Positions 17,922 through 29,239 of a DNA stretch of 64,000 nucleotides are shown here, in pieces. How positions within the stretch are numbered: position 1 is the stretch's first letter; each line of letters begins with the position of its first letter. This DNA comes from Casuarina equisetifolia (lineage: Eukaryota > Streptophyta > Magnoliopsida > Fagales > Casuarinaceae): NCBI GenBank assembly GCA_028551475.1, contig CM052361.1:11911501-11975500 (forward strand). Reading direction: 5' to 3'. The notes beneath the pieces are model-generated. The model did not search any database, was not told the DNA's origin, and saw nothing but the letters and a program-made list of their open reading frames with translations. The position numbers were made by a program, and so were the translations under genes.

Positions 17922-19120
17922 TTAAAATCTGCCAAGAACTCCAGTGGCAAAAGCAATATCAGGTCTGGTGCAAACTTGTGCATACATGAAGCTACCTACT
18001 GCACTGGCATATGGTATTTTCTTCATAATTTCCTTATCAGCTTCACTTTGAGGGCATTGTAATTTATTCAGCTTGTCACTTCTAAGTATTGATGCACTTC
18101 CAAGTTTACAATCTTGCATGTTAAACCTTGCTAATACCCGATCAATATATGCCCTCTGAGAAGGACTTAACAGTCGACGTGAACGATCTCTGTGGATCTC
18201 AATCCCGAGAACAAAGGAAGCTTCACCAAAGTCTTTCATATCAAACTGAGAAGACAATAATGTCTTAGTTTCTCGAAGTAACCTCACATCCTTACATGCC
18301 AACAATATGTCATCAACATAAAGAATTAACAAAATTGGGGTACTCCCACTGAACTTGGTATATATGCAACGATCCATTAAGTTCTCAACAAAGCCACACG
18401 AAGTGATAAAGCTATCAAATTTCAAGTATCATTGCCTCGAGGCTTGCTTAAGACCATAAATAGATTTCTTTAGCTTACAAACAAACTTACTGGCATTATC
18501 TTTCACAAAACCCTCAGGTTGTTCCATATATACTTCTTTATCCAAGACTCCATTTAAAAAGGCAGTCTTAACATCCATCTGGTGCAGTTCCATATCAAAA
18601 TGAGCCACTAGTGCCATAACAATCCTAAATGAGTCTTTAGAGGATACTGGCGAAAAAGTCTCATCATAATCAACTCCATCTTTTTGTGTGAATCCTTAGC
18701 AACCAATCTAGCCTTGAATCTGTCTATCTTTCCAGTGGAATCTTTCTTTGTTTTAAACACCCATTTGCAACCAACAGGCTTGCATCCTTCAGGTCGCTCA
18801 ATTAAATCCCAAACTTCATTATGCTTCATGCACTGCATTTCATCTTTCATAGCATTCAACCAAAATTCTGATTGTGGATTTGAAATAGGCTCGGAGTAAG
18901 TCACTGGATCCTGTACAATCCCAATGCCATAATCATGTTCACCAAGATATACCTCATAGTCAGGGTGGATAGTTGATCTCCTCTCTCTAGTAGATCTCCG
19001 AACTGGCGGAGTAATAGTATTTTGATCTTGAGCTTGCATTTCCACAACTGGAACTTCATTAGTATCATGTTCTTGCACATCTAAATGTACTAGAATTGGT
19101 TTAACAGGTTGCATGCTCAA
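17922..19120 (-). pseudogene. Copia reverse transcriptase (broken pol)
   Basis: Three adjoining open segments (19120-18608, 18617-18429, 18425-17922) carry successive RT blocks: GCKWVFKTK, then MDVKTAFLNG, then QPEGF, LKKSIYGLKQ, and the catalytic YVDDILL followed by LGIEI. The breaks are a frameshift near 18610 and a stop near 18427, where the family has a tryptophan. The family assignment is certain; activity is excluded by the breaks. Confidence 0.94.
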
Positions 19121-19177
19121 TGAAGTAAAAGGATCAGCTTCAACACCTAAATAGGTAATGCCTCCGCTTTCTGAGAT

Positions 19178-19915
19178 CTATGAACATTCAGCTTTTTCTA
19201 CAACATCAAGCTCTAAGAACTTAGTTGTTTGTGAATCCACAATTATAGGACCTCCACCAAGGTTATAGAATCGATAGCCCTTGGAGTGCTCTGGGTAGGA
19301 CACAAAATAACATCTAGCGGTTCGTGGATCTAACTTTCCCAGAGTCAGATTATACAATTTCACCTCCGCTGGGCACCCTTAAACTTTAATATGGTTCAAA
19401 CTAGGCTTGTGTCCCTTAAACAACTCAAACGGAGTCAGTTGAACTGCTTTAGTAGGAACGTGATTAAGAATATACATAGAAGTCTTTAAGGCTTCTCCCC
19501 ATAGAAACTGGGGTAGATTACTCCCACTCATCATGCTTTTAACCATATCCATCAAAGTTCTATTTCACCTCTCAGTGACACCATTCTGTTCTGGGCTTCC
19601 TGGCATAGTGAATTAAGCTATTATGTCAAAATCTTGTAAATACTGGGCAAATGGTCCCTTATGTTGTCCTATGTCACCATGTCTCCCATAGTATGCTCTA
19701 CCTTGATCAGATCTCACAATCTTTATACTCTTTCCCAACTGTTTCTCAACTTCAACCTTAAATTCCTTAAACTTCTCAAGGGATTCTGACTTCTTTTTGA
19801 TCAAATACACATATCCATAACGTGAGAAATCATCTATAAAGGTAATGAAATAAACATCACCTTGTAGTGTTGGTCTATATGGACCACTTATATCAGTGTG
19901 TATCACACCCAACAA
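19178..19915 (-). pseudogene. Copia integrase (broken pol)
   Basis: The segment 19915-19613 contains the integrase core: HTDISGP, FIDDFSRYGYVYL and the SDQG motif. It is followed, after several stops, by a 19363-19178 segment with the RCYFVSYPEHSKGYRFY text typical of the copia integrase C-terminal region. The upstream HHCC zinc finger (LCH...CVD.C) can be traced near 19960-20075, but tryptophan codons there have become stops. Inactive. Confidence 0.9.
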
Positions 19916-20071
19916 ATCATAACAGTGAACTACAGTCTTTTTCTTTGTCTTAGTTAGCTTACCTCTACATCAATCCACACAAGTTTCTAAATCCTCATTA
20001 AGAGTGGGCAAAATTCTTACTTTTATCAACCTTTGTATTCTCTCTTTTGAAATGTGGCAAAGTCTCTTATG

Positions 20072-20677
20072 TCATAATGTATATGATTGCTCTTTAGACA
20101 TCACCCTCTTAAGGACATTACGTTCATCATTCATCGTAACATAGATCTCATGTGGGGATAAACAAAGCTTATATAAACCATGATTCAAAGTGCAACAACC
20201 AACAAGGTTTGAATCAAAACATATATTAACAACGGAGTTCTTAACTTCAAAAAAATACCCTAATTTGTCCAACAAAGAAACTGAAACTAGATTCCGTCTA
20301 AAGGATGGTACATAAAAGGTGTTATATAAAGTCATCCTAAAACCAGTCTCTAAAAGTAAGGTGACATCTCCAATGAACTCCACATCAACCTTCATGTTAT
20401 TCCCCACAAAGAGATACTTCTCATCTTGACTTGGGCTCCTCCGGTTTACGAATCCCTGAATGGTAAATGTTACTTGGTTAGTGGCACCTGTATCTAACCA
20501 CCAAGAACTAGAGGGTGTTTCTACCATATAAGACTCACAAACATAAGCTAAAGAGCAATTACCTCCATCTGGGTGCTTTCCCTTGCTCTTCCTAAGCCTA
20601 GGACAATCAGGTTTCTTATGCCCCTTTACCCTGCAATAAAAACATACGATCTCATCTAGCTTGACCCCAGTAACCAT
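20072..20677 (-). pseudogene. Copia gag zinc knuckle and aspartic protease
   Basis: A 201-codon segment begins with the CCHC knuckle CFYCRVKGHKKPDC of the nucleocapsid, followed by the protease signature WWLDTGATNQV and the FYVPSFRRNLVSV motif downstream. It is separated from the upstream gag segment by one in-frame TAG at 20708-20710. Retroelement polyprotein region, not a host gene. Confidence 0.92.
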
Positions 20678-20707
20678 TTGAGACCTCCTTGTCCCAGTAA
20701 CATTGCC

Positions 20708-21459
20708 CTAAAGGGCTACTTCACGAAAAGCTGACCGAGCCCTTTTAGGGTCTCTATTACGTTGAGGCTTGAATTTCCTATTTCTACTAGAACTAGCTCC
20801 CTGAGTATACAAGGCAACTCGACTTTTATTAGCTCTTAACTGTTTCTCTTCAACCATCACTTGAGCTAACAGCTCATTGGTTGTCCATTGCTCATGCCAT
20901 ATATGGTAAGTTGTCTTAAGAACAGCAAAGTCAGCAGGGAGGCTATTCAAAACCTTATGAATGATGATTGCATTAGAAAGGGGAACATCTGCCTTCTTGA
21001 GTTTGGCCTTATAGTCAATCACCTTCATGATATAATTCCTTACATGCATGGACCCATCATACTTAAGATCAAACAACTCCTGCAGAAGCTCTCCAGCTAG
21101 AGCATTAATAGGCAGTGTATACTGTTTCTCCACTGCCTCAAGAAATTCCTTAACAGTGTCATCGGTAGGTAAATCCGCTTGAAGGTGATCCTCAATTGTT
21201 CTTTGCATTGTCAATATACAAAACTCATTCTTTCTAGCCAAGTAGCACACTTATTCTTATACTCTTCTGTGCTAGCCTCAGTAGGGTCCTTTGGTTTTTC
21301 AATAGTGAGGACTGAATGTAGATCAGAAATCTGCAAAGCGAAATGGAGATCAGCCAACCATTTCTTGAAGTTCGATCCAGTCAAGATTTCTATGGTTACT
21401 GTGCAGTTGTTGACTGTGAAAGTTGCTTGTAATTCATAATACATAACAGGAGCACACAA
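20708..21459 (-). pseudogene. Copia gag (frameshifted)
   Basis: Two overlapping frames (21459-21211 and 21250-20708) together make the gag core, with the typical LTGSNFKKWL start and a UBN2-like LFDLKYDGSMHVRNYI segment. The change of frame near 21230 points to a one-base indel. The initiating region lies at the right-hand end, about 1.5 kb inside the 5' LTR. Confidence 0.88.
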
Positions 21460-22957
21460 TGAGTAGATAAGAAGAGAGTTTCACAAGCATTATCATATAA
21501 ACACTTGCGGGCAGTCGACATGACATGCCATTCAGAAACTCTCTACACAACAACTGTCATAAGGAATAACCAATCATCATGATCCACCACCTGTGGGTGT
21601 ATGGACTGTAAAGACTGACCCAAATCCAAGTATGCTAGTTGTGCAACATCCAATTCCTAACACATAATCACCTCCTGTGGGAGAATGAAACGTACTAGGA
21701 TTGGACTCATCCGCAATACAGGAATGAAGTCTCATAACTCAATTAAATTACGCCACTGTGGTGGTCACAATCCAATTGAATCACATAACCCCCGCGTACT
21801 TGGAGAAATCCCTCAAATGCACAAAACACAAACCCACCACCTAACCAGGGTGTGCCACTGTGATGGTCACAACTCAATCAAGCTATGAGTTCGGTTTGTG
21901 CTACGGGATACAACATACACTACTCACAATCCAAATGTGCAACTTAATTTTTAAAAGACGGACACTTGTCTCTAAATTTGCACTTAATTAACACCTTAAG
22001 TGTCATATAATTGTATGCTAGACTAAAACTGCCTAATATAACATTTAAATAAACAAATAACATTCAGAAGGCCATAATTAATTTTTTAAATAGTTAATCA
22101 TCACATGCTAGCATACAAGTATGGCATATAAAATTAATTAAACAATAAATTAAATAATTTTGATTCAAATAATCATCAAACAGAGACAATTATTTAAAAT
22201 AAATTACATCAAAATATTAAAATTAAAATTTTAAAAATTTCAGCGTAAAAAGGGGTCTCCGACACGCCTTCACGCGCCTCCACGCGCCGCCAGAAGTGGC
22301 TGTCGGCCGGTACGGCCGGTTCAGCCAATTCGACTAAGTCAACTTGGCCGATTCGAGCTAACTCGGCCGATTCGGGCCAACTCGGCCGATTCTGGCCAAT
22401 ATGGCCGGTTCGCCGTCAGGTCGGTTGGTTCTCCGGTCGATAAAGGTGTCGTCGGAATCGTCGGATCATGGCCGACGTCTGACACCACAGACGGCGCACT
22501 TTCGGTGCCCGCCGGTAGCCAGATCTGGATTAAACCAGATCTGACCGAAATCGGGTAACCCGATTTGGCCGGTTCGACGTCTGACCAGCCGGTTCTCTAG
22601 TCAGTCAAGACACGGTTGAGATCGTCGGTGGACGATCTATCTCCGGTCACCTGTTCGGAGGCAAACGGCGGCTGCTGGCGACGTGAACCAGTTTCGGGTC
22701 GGGTCGGGTCACGTGCGACCCAGTCGGAAAGCCATCGTTTTTGGTGGTTCTTGGCTTCGGCAGAATAAGCACGTCATGTTGGTTCCGAATCTGACCTCAT
22801 CCGGTCCAAAGGACCACTGGTTTAGCTCATATCGGAGTTTGAAATTTTAGACTATGAAAAATACGAAAACCCATTTTTAGATCGGTACCAAAACGTGATT
22901 TTGTTTCGATTTGGCTTGATTTGGGTCAATTTAGCTTACCAGATCAATGTTATAATT
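21460..22957 (-). other. Long leader of the copia element with GC-rich tract
   Basis: About 1.5 kb separates the primer-binding site from gag. Its middle (about 22250-22760) is far richer in G+C than the rest of the element. It contains about 3.5 copies of a 19-20-bp unit around TTGGCCGATTCG/ACTCGGCCGATTC (22338-22412). No gene recognised. The segment could be a structured RNA leader or acquired host DNA; unresolved. Confidence 0.6.
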
Positions 22958-22969
22958 GCTTTGATACCA
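22958..22969 (-). other. Primer-binding site (tRNA-iMet type) of the copia element
   Basis: On the minus strand this is TGGTATCAAAGC, two bases inside the 5' LTR. It matches the common initiator-tRNA-Met-complementary site TGGTATCAGAGC with one mismatch. Confidence 0.88.
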
Positions 22970-22971
22970 AT

Positions 22972-23692
22972 TGATAAAAAATTTCATCTCAAATGAGACT
23001 CTTTTATAGGATCTAAGCATTGATCATGGATAAATAATGAGTTTAATATGCATAACATAAATAGATTAGAAGACATACTGTATTTTTCCATTTGCGTCGT
23101 TATTTTGAACTAAGTCTTCCACTCTATTCTCTCCAAATACTGGCTCGATGAGATAGCCAAAAGTTGCTGCGTGAAAAGGTTAGGGAGATGGCGATAACAA
23201 TGACTGTGTAAAAGCCCCTTTTATTTACCCGTGTGAATAAACGGTTACTTGGTGTGTGTGAGTCATGGGTTATTAGTGAGTTGTGTGCTTAGTGTTTTAT
23301 GGGAGAGAGGGGCATGATGGATAAGGTGGGGAAACTGCCCTGAGGGGCAGTTTCTCACGACTAAACGCAATAAAACATGTTTCATTGTTATCTCCAAAAT
23401 ATCTCCCTTTAGCAATATTAAATATATTAAATATATATATAAACGGAGAGCTAGAGGGGGGACTTAGCCAATTAATAAAATGTCCATACAAATAGCCTTA
23501 CTCATCAAAGTCTATTAGATGGACAACGACCCACACCAACCAATACCATATATGCAAAAGGAGAATATATGTATAATATTTATACAATTAAATGGACCAA
23601 TAAAATCACATTGCATCACCACGGTAGGGAATGATTATTTATGCATCATTGATATAAGCCCACATTACATGGACTCATACAATGAGCTAACA
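22972..23692 (-). repeat. Copia 5' LTR (right in window)
   Basis: 721 bp, TG...CA, paired with 15847-16567 at about 95% identity by hand count, with equal length and no indels. Confidence 0.95.
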
Positions 23693-24059
23693 TAACCAAC
23701 CTTCCTCGTGGCAACACCGATACAAAGTTTACAAGCCTTAGGCATAAATGTCCTCAACTTCTGCAGTTTCTACTCAAATATTCCCTGTTTGTTGATGTAC
23801 CCCATCCTTCTTTAACCCTTGCCATGTTCACCTCGTTGAATAATCAATGATAAACAACCATGTCATCTACATACGTGGTAGCTAATCATAACCTCCCTTC
23901 CTCATTGGAAGGGACCTTGCCTCAAGGTCTATGGGTGGTATTGGACAACAAAGTCTCATCTTAGAGAGAAAGGTACTTGTGATGTACCTTATATGCTTAG
24001 AGAATCCCTCTCTTCAATTAAGCCTTTTAAAGAGAGGTGGACCTAAGCCTTTCACAATT

Positions 24060-24670
24060 TTAAAACTATTTGTGGATATGGTTGGCAATTTCCCAAGTAA
24101 AGTTTGTCGAAGACAGGCCCTTACAATGGACTAGAATCTCTTTGCAATGCTCAAAAGCCTATTGATTTAACACTACAAGAAGAACAAGCAAAAGTTTGTG
24201 CCCATTAGAAGACTTTAGAGGAAAGTTGGACCTAAGCCAAAATTGTTTGTGGGATATGGTTAGCGATTTCCCAAGTAGAGTTTGCCAGAGACAAACCCCT
24301 CCAATGGATTAGAATCTTTCTGCAATACCCATAAGTCTATTGATTCAACATTGCAATAGGAGTGAGCAAAAGTTTGTGCCCATCATAAGACTTTGGAGGG
24401 AGCTCAAATTGCGTGGAGGTTCCGTTTTTGACAAACTTCTTCAAGGCCAAGATGTGGAAGCCTAAGTGCAAGCAAGCGTTGTTTACAAATTAAAGTTCAT
24501 GGTTGACAACATCAATGTGCTTAATGATTTCATAGGGGCTGAAGTACTTTTGTGATAGCTTGAGTGACTTTCAATTGGCCAAACTAGATTGCCAATAAGT
24601 ACTAAATTTTAAGAAAGCCTAATTGCCCACTTTATATTGAACATCTCGATGCTTATAATATAGAAATGCT
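24060..24670 (-). pseudogene. Relic of Ty3/gypsy chromovirus integrase C-terminus and chromodomain
   Basis: Read on the minus strand, 24626-24660 gives KHRDVQYKVGN and 24505-24600 gives LSQKYFSPYEIIKHID (with a frame change). 24427-24470 gives LHLGFHILALKKF, the worn form of the HPVFHVSQLKK motif of Ty3/gypsy integrases. Next, 24253-24312 gives IHWRGLSLANSTWEIANHI, a chromodomain-like segment, and a second copy of that segment lies at 24073-24135. Frames are interrupted throughout. This is a small, old fragment; no LTRs could be assigned to it. Confidence 0.7.
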
Positions 24671-24744
24671 TTATTTTCACTTAGGCCTGTTGTAGATATG
24701 CCCATAAATCGCCTAAAATCCAATCCCTTTCTCAAAGAGTGTCA

Positions 24745-25975
24745 TGTTGAAATACATAACATATTATGGGCTTATGTTCTTAGGTTTATTACCTTAGCAT
24801 GGCCCATTAGTTAACTGACAGGCCTAATAAACTTTTCTTGGTTTCTTATACAACAACTATAAAACATTCTTTTGTAATAACCATAGTTGAGTGAATAGAA
24901 GTCTAAAAGCATTCTTCCCACAGTTCATCTCTCCATTCACTTATTTTTTGCTTACTTCAATATGATATCAAAGTCAAGTTAAATGATAGCTATCCTCATC
25001 ACTTTTATGGGACAAGCAAGCTGCTTTCAAAGGTATTTCATTCTAAACTTTTGCTTTAAAAAGAAATTCACTCATCACACTCTTAAAGGTGTTCTCGTAT
25101 TTCCACTCACATGCATTAGATGATATTTTGGACATACCCCATTTTTAGCCACACTTGCTACATTTTTGGTGCTTTGGAAAAGACACTTATTTGACACCCC
25201 ACCGATCACCTTTTTTTTTTCTTCTTTTACCCCTATAACTATAGATTATTACCTAACATGTCCTCACCATGACCAAAACTCTTCATCAAATGCAAGTTCC
25301 ATTACAGAACTTAAGTTTATCTTCCAAATAGAGCCCTATTAACCCATTCCGTGACCCATATTACCTCTCATCAACAGACATACCTAGAGCTACTCTTGTA
25401 ACTAAAGTCTTAAAAAATGAGACCAATTACAAGCTTTGGGGCAATAAAATGGAAAACCAACTTTTAGCCAAAAACAACTAGGGCTTCATTGATGGCTTTT
25501 TCCCTCAACCCAAATCATACCCCAAAAAATAGCAAGCATGAGACCTCTGTCATTACACTATCTAGAGTTGGTTGCAAAAATTAGTTTCACATGAAAATTA
25601 AAATTGTGGACCTTTCAATCAAATGTCATTGTAGAAATTGTTTATGCCAGGTTAGTGAGAGAGTTGATGCCAAGATTGAGAAACACAAAATGGTGGATTT
25701 TCTTTTAGGTTTACTGAACATATTTTGAAATTTTTGTACTAATGTTCTCTCTAAAGAACCATTTCCTACAGTTAATGTTGTCTTCAATCTACCTAAAAAA
25801 GATGATCACAAGCCAAAAAAGGAGACATTGGGGTTGTAGAGTAAGGAACAGTTTTAGCTATATTTTTTCTGACAACTTTAAGGAAAGTGGATTCTAAGGG
25901 GAGGACCATATACTCCCACTACCACAAGTCAGGGCACTCCAAGGACCAAATTTTGTCATCATTAAAAAGGGAAGA
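24745..25975 (+). mobile_element. Relic copia-like element: short LTR, PBS and worn gag
   Basis: A probable LTR (24745-24959, TG...CA, 215 bp) is followed by a site resembling the tRNA-iMet primer-binding site (TGATATCAAAGTC, 24963). From about 25415 a plus-strand frame reads NYKLWGNKMENQLL then, after a stop, GFIDGFFPQP, which is the start of copia gag. Near 25910-25960 it reads YSHYHKSGHSKDQ, a CCHC knuckle whose cysteines have mutated. No pol and no matching 3' LTR were found, so this is a truncated relic. Confidence 0.6.
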
Positions 25976-25976
25976 C

Positions 25977-27479
25977 TGTTAGAAAAAGATATATTTTGTT
26001 GTGACAAATTTTGGTTACATATAATATAAAAATCTTTTTCATATGTTGATATGCAAAATTAAACAACAAGAAAGTAAAAGGTGTATAAATTATAATATTA
26101 ACTAATGATATTGTAAAGTAGTCAAGTTCCTACATTTTAATATATTGAAGCTTTATTCATGCCTCAAAAAAGGAATATTTCCTAAGCATAAAATATTATG
26201 ATATTCATGAATTGCATGGTATTCATATCAAAAAGAATGTAAGGCTTATGACTATCTTATTCTAGGAAATTTATGCTAAGGAGGTTTAATTTACATGATA
26301 AAGCTTATGCAAACACAAGCTTGAACCAAGAAGCTTAAGCCCGTACGGGTTCAAAGACAATCCAAGAGGTTCAGCCCGTATGGGACTAAGGCTAAACCAA
26401 GAAGTCATGCCTACAAGGATAAGGATTGATTTTGAGCCCGTGATAAGAACTGACTTGAGCCATATTACAAGAGTACATTAAAGCTCTTAAGTGAAGGATG
26501 TTGCACTAACTAAAATGGTGTCGTTCAATTGAAAGTTGAATGCCTTTAAGAGGTTTCATGCAAATAGAAGCCCTAGCTTCTATTCAAGACAACAATGCCA
26601 TCCTCTTTTCATAGTTAAGTACCTACTCTCCTAATAGGAAGAAACAAGATGCAATTAAGTGTCTGAATAGGTGATGGTGATGATTAAGAGTTTGAATCAA
26701 GGTCTCAACTATAAATTAATGGAACTATCTCAAACTTTTAACAAGAAGAAGCTCCCTAATTGTGTTAGGTTTGCTAGAGAACTCAAATCAAGCTTATCTT
26801 ATTTGAATCTTTTATAAAGACTCAATTTTATGGTTCAAAAGGTGTTCTTGCATGAGTTTAATGAGATATTTGAAAGAAAAAAAGAAGATTTATAAAAGCT
26901 TGTGATTTTGTGAAGCTCTTTAATGATACTCCTCTTAAGATCATACTCTTTATGATTTCACTTGTTTATATGTTGATTGATTGTTGATTTTATATTACAC
27001 ATAAATCTGATTATAAATTTGAAACCCTAACTCTTTATAATTTTGTTTCTTGATTAAAGCTTTGATTAAGATTCTATATGTTTAGAAAGCTCTCTGAGTA
27101 ATAATATCCCTTTTTTATATTACATATCTTTTGAGAATTGCCTTGTAATAAAAACTTTGATTGTAATCACATTGCACTGTAATCTCTTTGAAAAAATATT
27201 GGAAGGATTAGAAGAACATTTTCTCCTAATCAGTGAATAAAGTAGACTTTAACTAATTGAGTTGGAGGAAGAAGAGGGTTGAAATATGTACAAAAGGCCA
27301 AACTACCATGGAAAATTGGTGTCTATCTTTTTTCTATTTTTGATTACTTTAATTGTTGTTTATACTTATCTTTAGTGCATTATTTGTTTCTTTTATAGGT
27401 GTATTAAATAGATTTAGTAGTCATATTTTTAGAAAACTAATTCAACCTTCCTCTATTCTTGGTTAGCCATTATACCTAA
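25977..27479 (+). mobile_element. Possible long LTR of Sirevirus-like type
   Basis: The block starts TGTTAGAAAAAG right after a purine-rich AAAAAGGGAAGAC and ends near ...TTCAACCTTCCTCT...GGTTAGCCA, an arrangement common at the ends of long plant copia (Sirevirus) LTRs. Inside is a perfect 10-bp palindrome CCCGTACGGG (26340-26349) with a one-base variant at 26375-26384. No internal coding region follows and no target-site duplication was found, so both ends and the identity are tentative. Confidence 0.35.
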
Positions 27480-28539
27480 TAAAGAGAAAGTTCTTATCTT
27501 AGTTTATGATCTATCCTTGGCACAATGTCCCATTGCAAGAGTTAACTACATTTTTCTATTTTGAAACCTTTAGCATATAAATCATATCATCAATATCAAC
27601 CCCATCTAATCACAAGTTGCCCCTTCATCATCCACAAACGATTGTAACCAGCTCCATGTATACAACATTGGCGACACATTATTTTACCAATAAACACTCG
27701 TCCTAACATCATGGCTTGTGAAAAAATTTAAAAACAATGAGAAATCAACACCTATTGTAATCAACATATTGTCAAAGTTGATGATTTGCCATGGCCACTA
27801 ATTAAATTAGAAGAGACTAATAATATTAAGATGTCCCCACACTATTGCTTTATATGTTTCATTTTCTTAACTTGAACTAACAAATGCTTAATTTTTAACC
27901 TACTATGCGCATAAATTACAATTTTAACCTTCCTATGGAATATTGTGACTTTGCCCCTAAATTGATTTTTATTTTCAACCTAAGAAAAAATTACTCATTT
28001 GATCTAAATTTAATGTAATTTTATTTTCAACCTAAACAAATCTCCCTACGTTAAAATACTTTTTTGAAGGATTCTAGTTCTTAGGAAAGTCATATGTTAA
28101 TTTTTAAAGGTTTAAGTTAAAGGGCCTAGGCAGTCACTTTAATGACCTAGCTTTCCATATCCCTTTGTTTCTCCACTCTTAGGTCATTTACTACAAATAA
28201 AACTAAATATGTGCAATTCATAAGCCTTTAAGCCAACTAATATCATTCTCTTCGTGATAGTCGAGTATGGGATATAGTCTCCACAAAATTAATTTGGGGT
28301 CTTTGGTTTGGCGGTGTTATGGGCTTATGAAGGCCTAAAGTAGTCTTGGATTCATAAGTATTTAAGTTAGAAATGGTATTAAAATGTAATGTATTGAGAT
28401 TAACCTTTAGACTTGAATCTTTTAACAAAGTGATTAAAACACATAACAAATAATATTAAAGTTAACTCTACATTCCAAGTTCGAACTACAAAAGAAAAAA
28501 CCAACAAAAAGGGTTACATGTCAACTAAAATGCCACATT
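27480..28539. other. Spacer with a worn copy of the upstream cassette
   Basis: 27570-27890 is a C-to-T-decayed copy of the module found at 1428-1730 and 29380-29700; CATCATGGCTTGTGAA and ATGTCCCCACACTATTGCTTTAT can be aligned. The rest is AT-rich and holds nothing I recognise. Confidence 0.5.
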
Positions 28540-28649
28540 GACCCATAAGAACCCCTTGCCCCAATTAGCCTTCATCGTTTTTTCTCTACTTCAACAATAG
28601 ATTTTAGGGTTGAACCAGCCTTGTCATCATCCCCTAATGGAAGTGTGGT

Positions 28650-29075
28650 CCAAATGATGCAATTTTGTTATCATTTTGCCAAAAGACCTAATAGTTACTC
28701 ACAATACTTTAACTTTTATAGGATTGTAACATTTCACCATCCTTTTGATTAAATGTCCTAGCCAAGCTCTCCTTGGACCCCATAAACCCAAGTTTCAGCC
28801 CTAGGTAAGCCATCGCTAGTCCTTGGGCAATGAGCTACGTTCTCTTTGAACCCCCGTAAGCTCAAGTTTCAAGCTCGATAAGCTCACCTTGTGCTCCCAT
28901 AAACCCAAGTTTATTGTTAATCTTTGGGTAGTGAGCACATGTATGGGGATTTAAACCTAGGAGGTGAGAATGCTCTTATACCAATTGTTGTAAGCCCATT
29001 ACCACTTCATTAAAAGACTAGTCTAGTAGCTACTCATAATACTTTTAACATTTATAGGATCCAATACCAATTTGT
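28650..29075 (-). mobile_element. Candidate TRIM (miniature LTR element) in unit B
   Basis: This block interrupts a stretch that is continuous in unit A (around 190). It is bounded by two imperfect direct repeats (about 28670-28725 and 28988-29061), both ending ACTCA.AATACTTT.AC.TTTATAGGAT. Just inside the right repeat is GCTCTTATACCA (28972-28983), the complement of an iMet primer-binding site with one mismatch. About 425 bp with no coding capacity fits a terminal-repeat retrotransposon in miniature on the minus strand. CCAAT/CCAA flanks may be target-site remnants. Confidence 0.5.
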
Positions 29076-29239
29076 GTATGTGGATCGGACTTCGGCTCAA
29101 TGTTCAGTTTCACATGAATTACCCAAGTCGCTCTAAAGCTAGGACTGTCCTTAAAACCCACGATTTAGCGCAAACGGTAAGGATCCTTCTGTCTGGAAGC
29201 TAAAAGTACGCGTATAACATAGATATTACCTACTGAGAA

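Larger units (their letters stand above)
15847..23692 (-). mobile_element. Ty1/copia LTR retrotransposon, complete in outline but coding-dead
   Basis: The 7846-bp element runs on the minus strand. Two 721-bp LTRs (15847-16567, 22972-23692) begin TG and end CA. The flanking 5-bp direct repeat TAACC (15842-15846 and 23693-23697) is a perfect target-site duplication. By hand count the LTRs differ at about 35 of 721 positions (about 5%), mostly transitions. The order gag, protease, integrase, reverse transcriptase, RNase H defines the copia superfamily. The frame is interrupted by several in-frame stops (many at Trp, Gln or Arg codons, consistent with C-to-T decay) and at least two frameshifts, so no functional polyprotein is expected. 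Structural features may still allow mobilisation by a related active element; this is inference. Confidence 0.97.
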
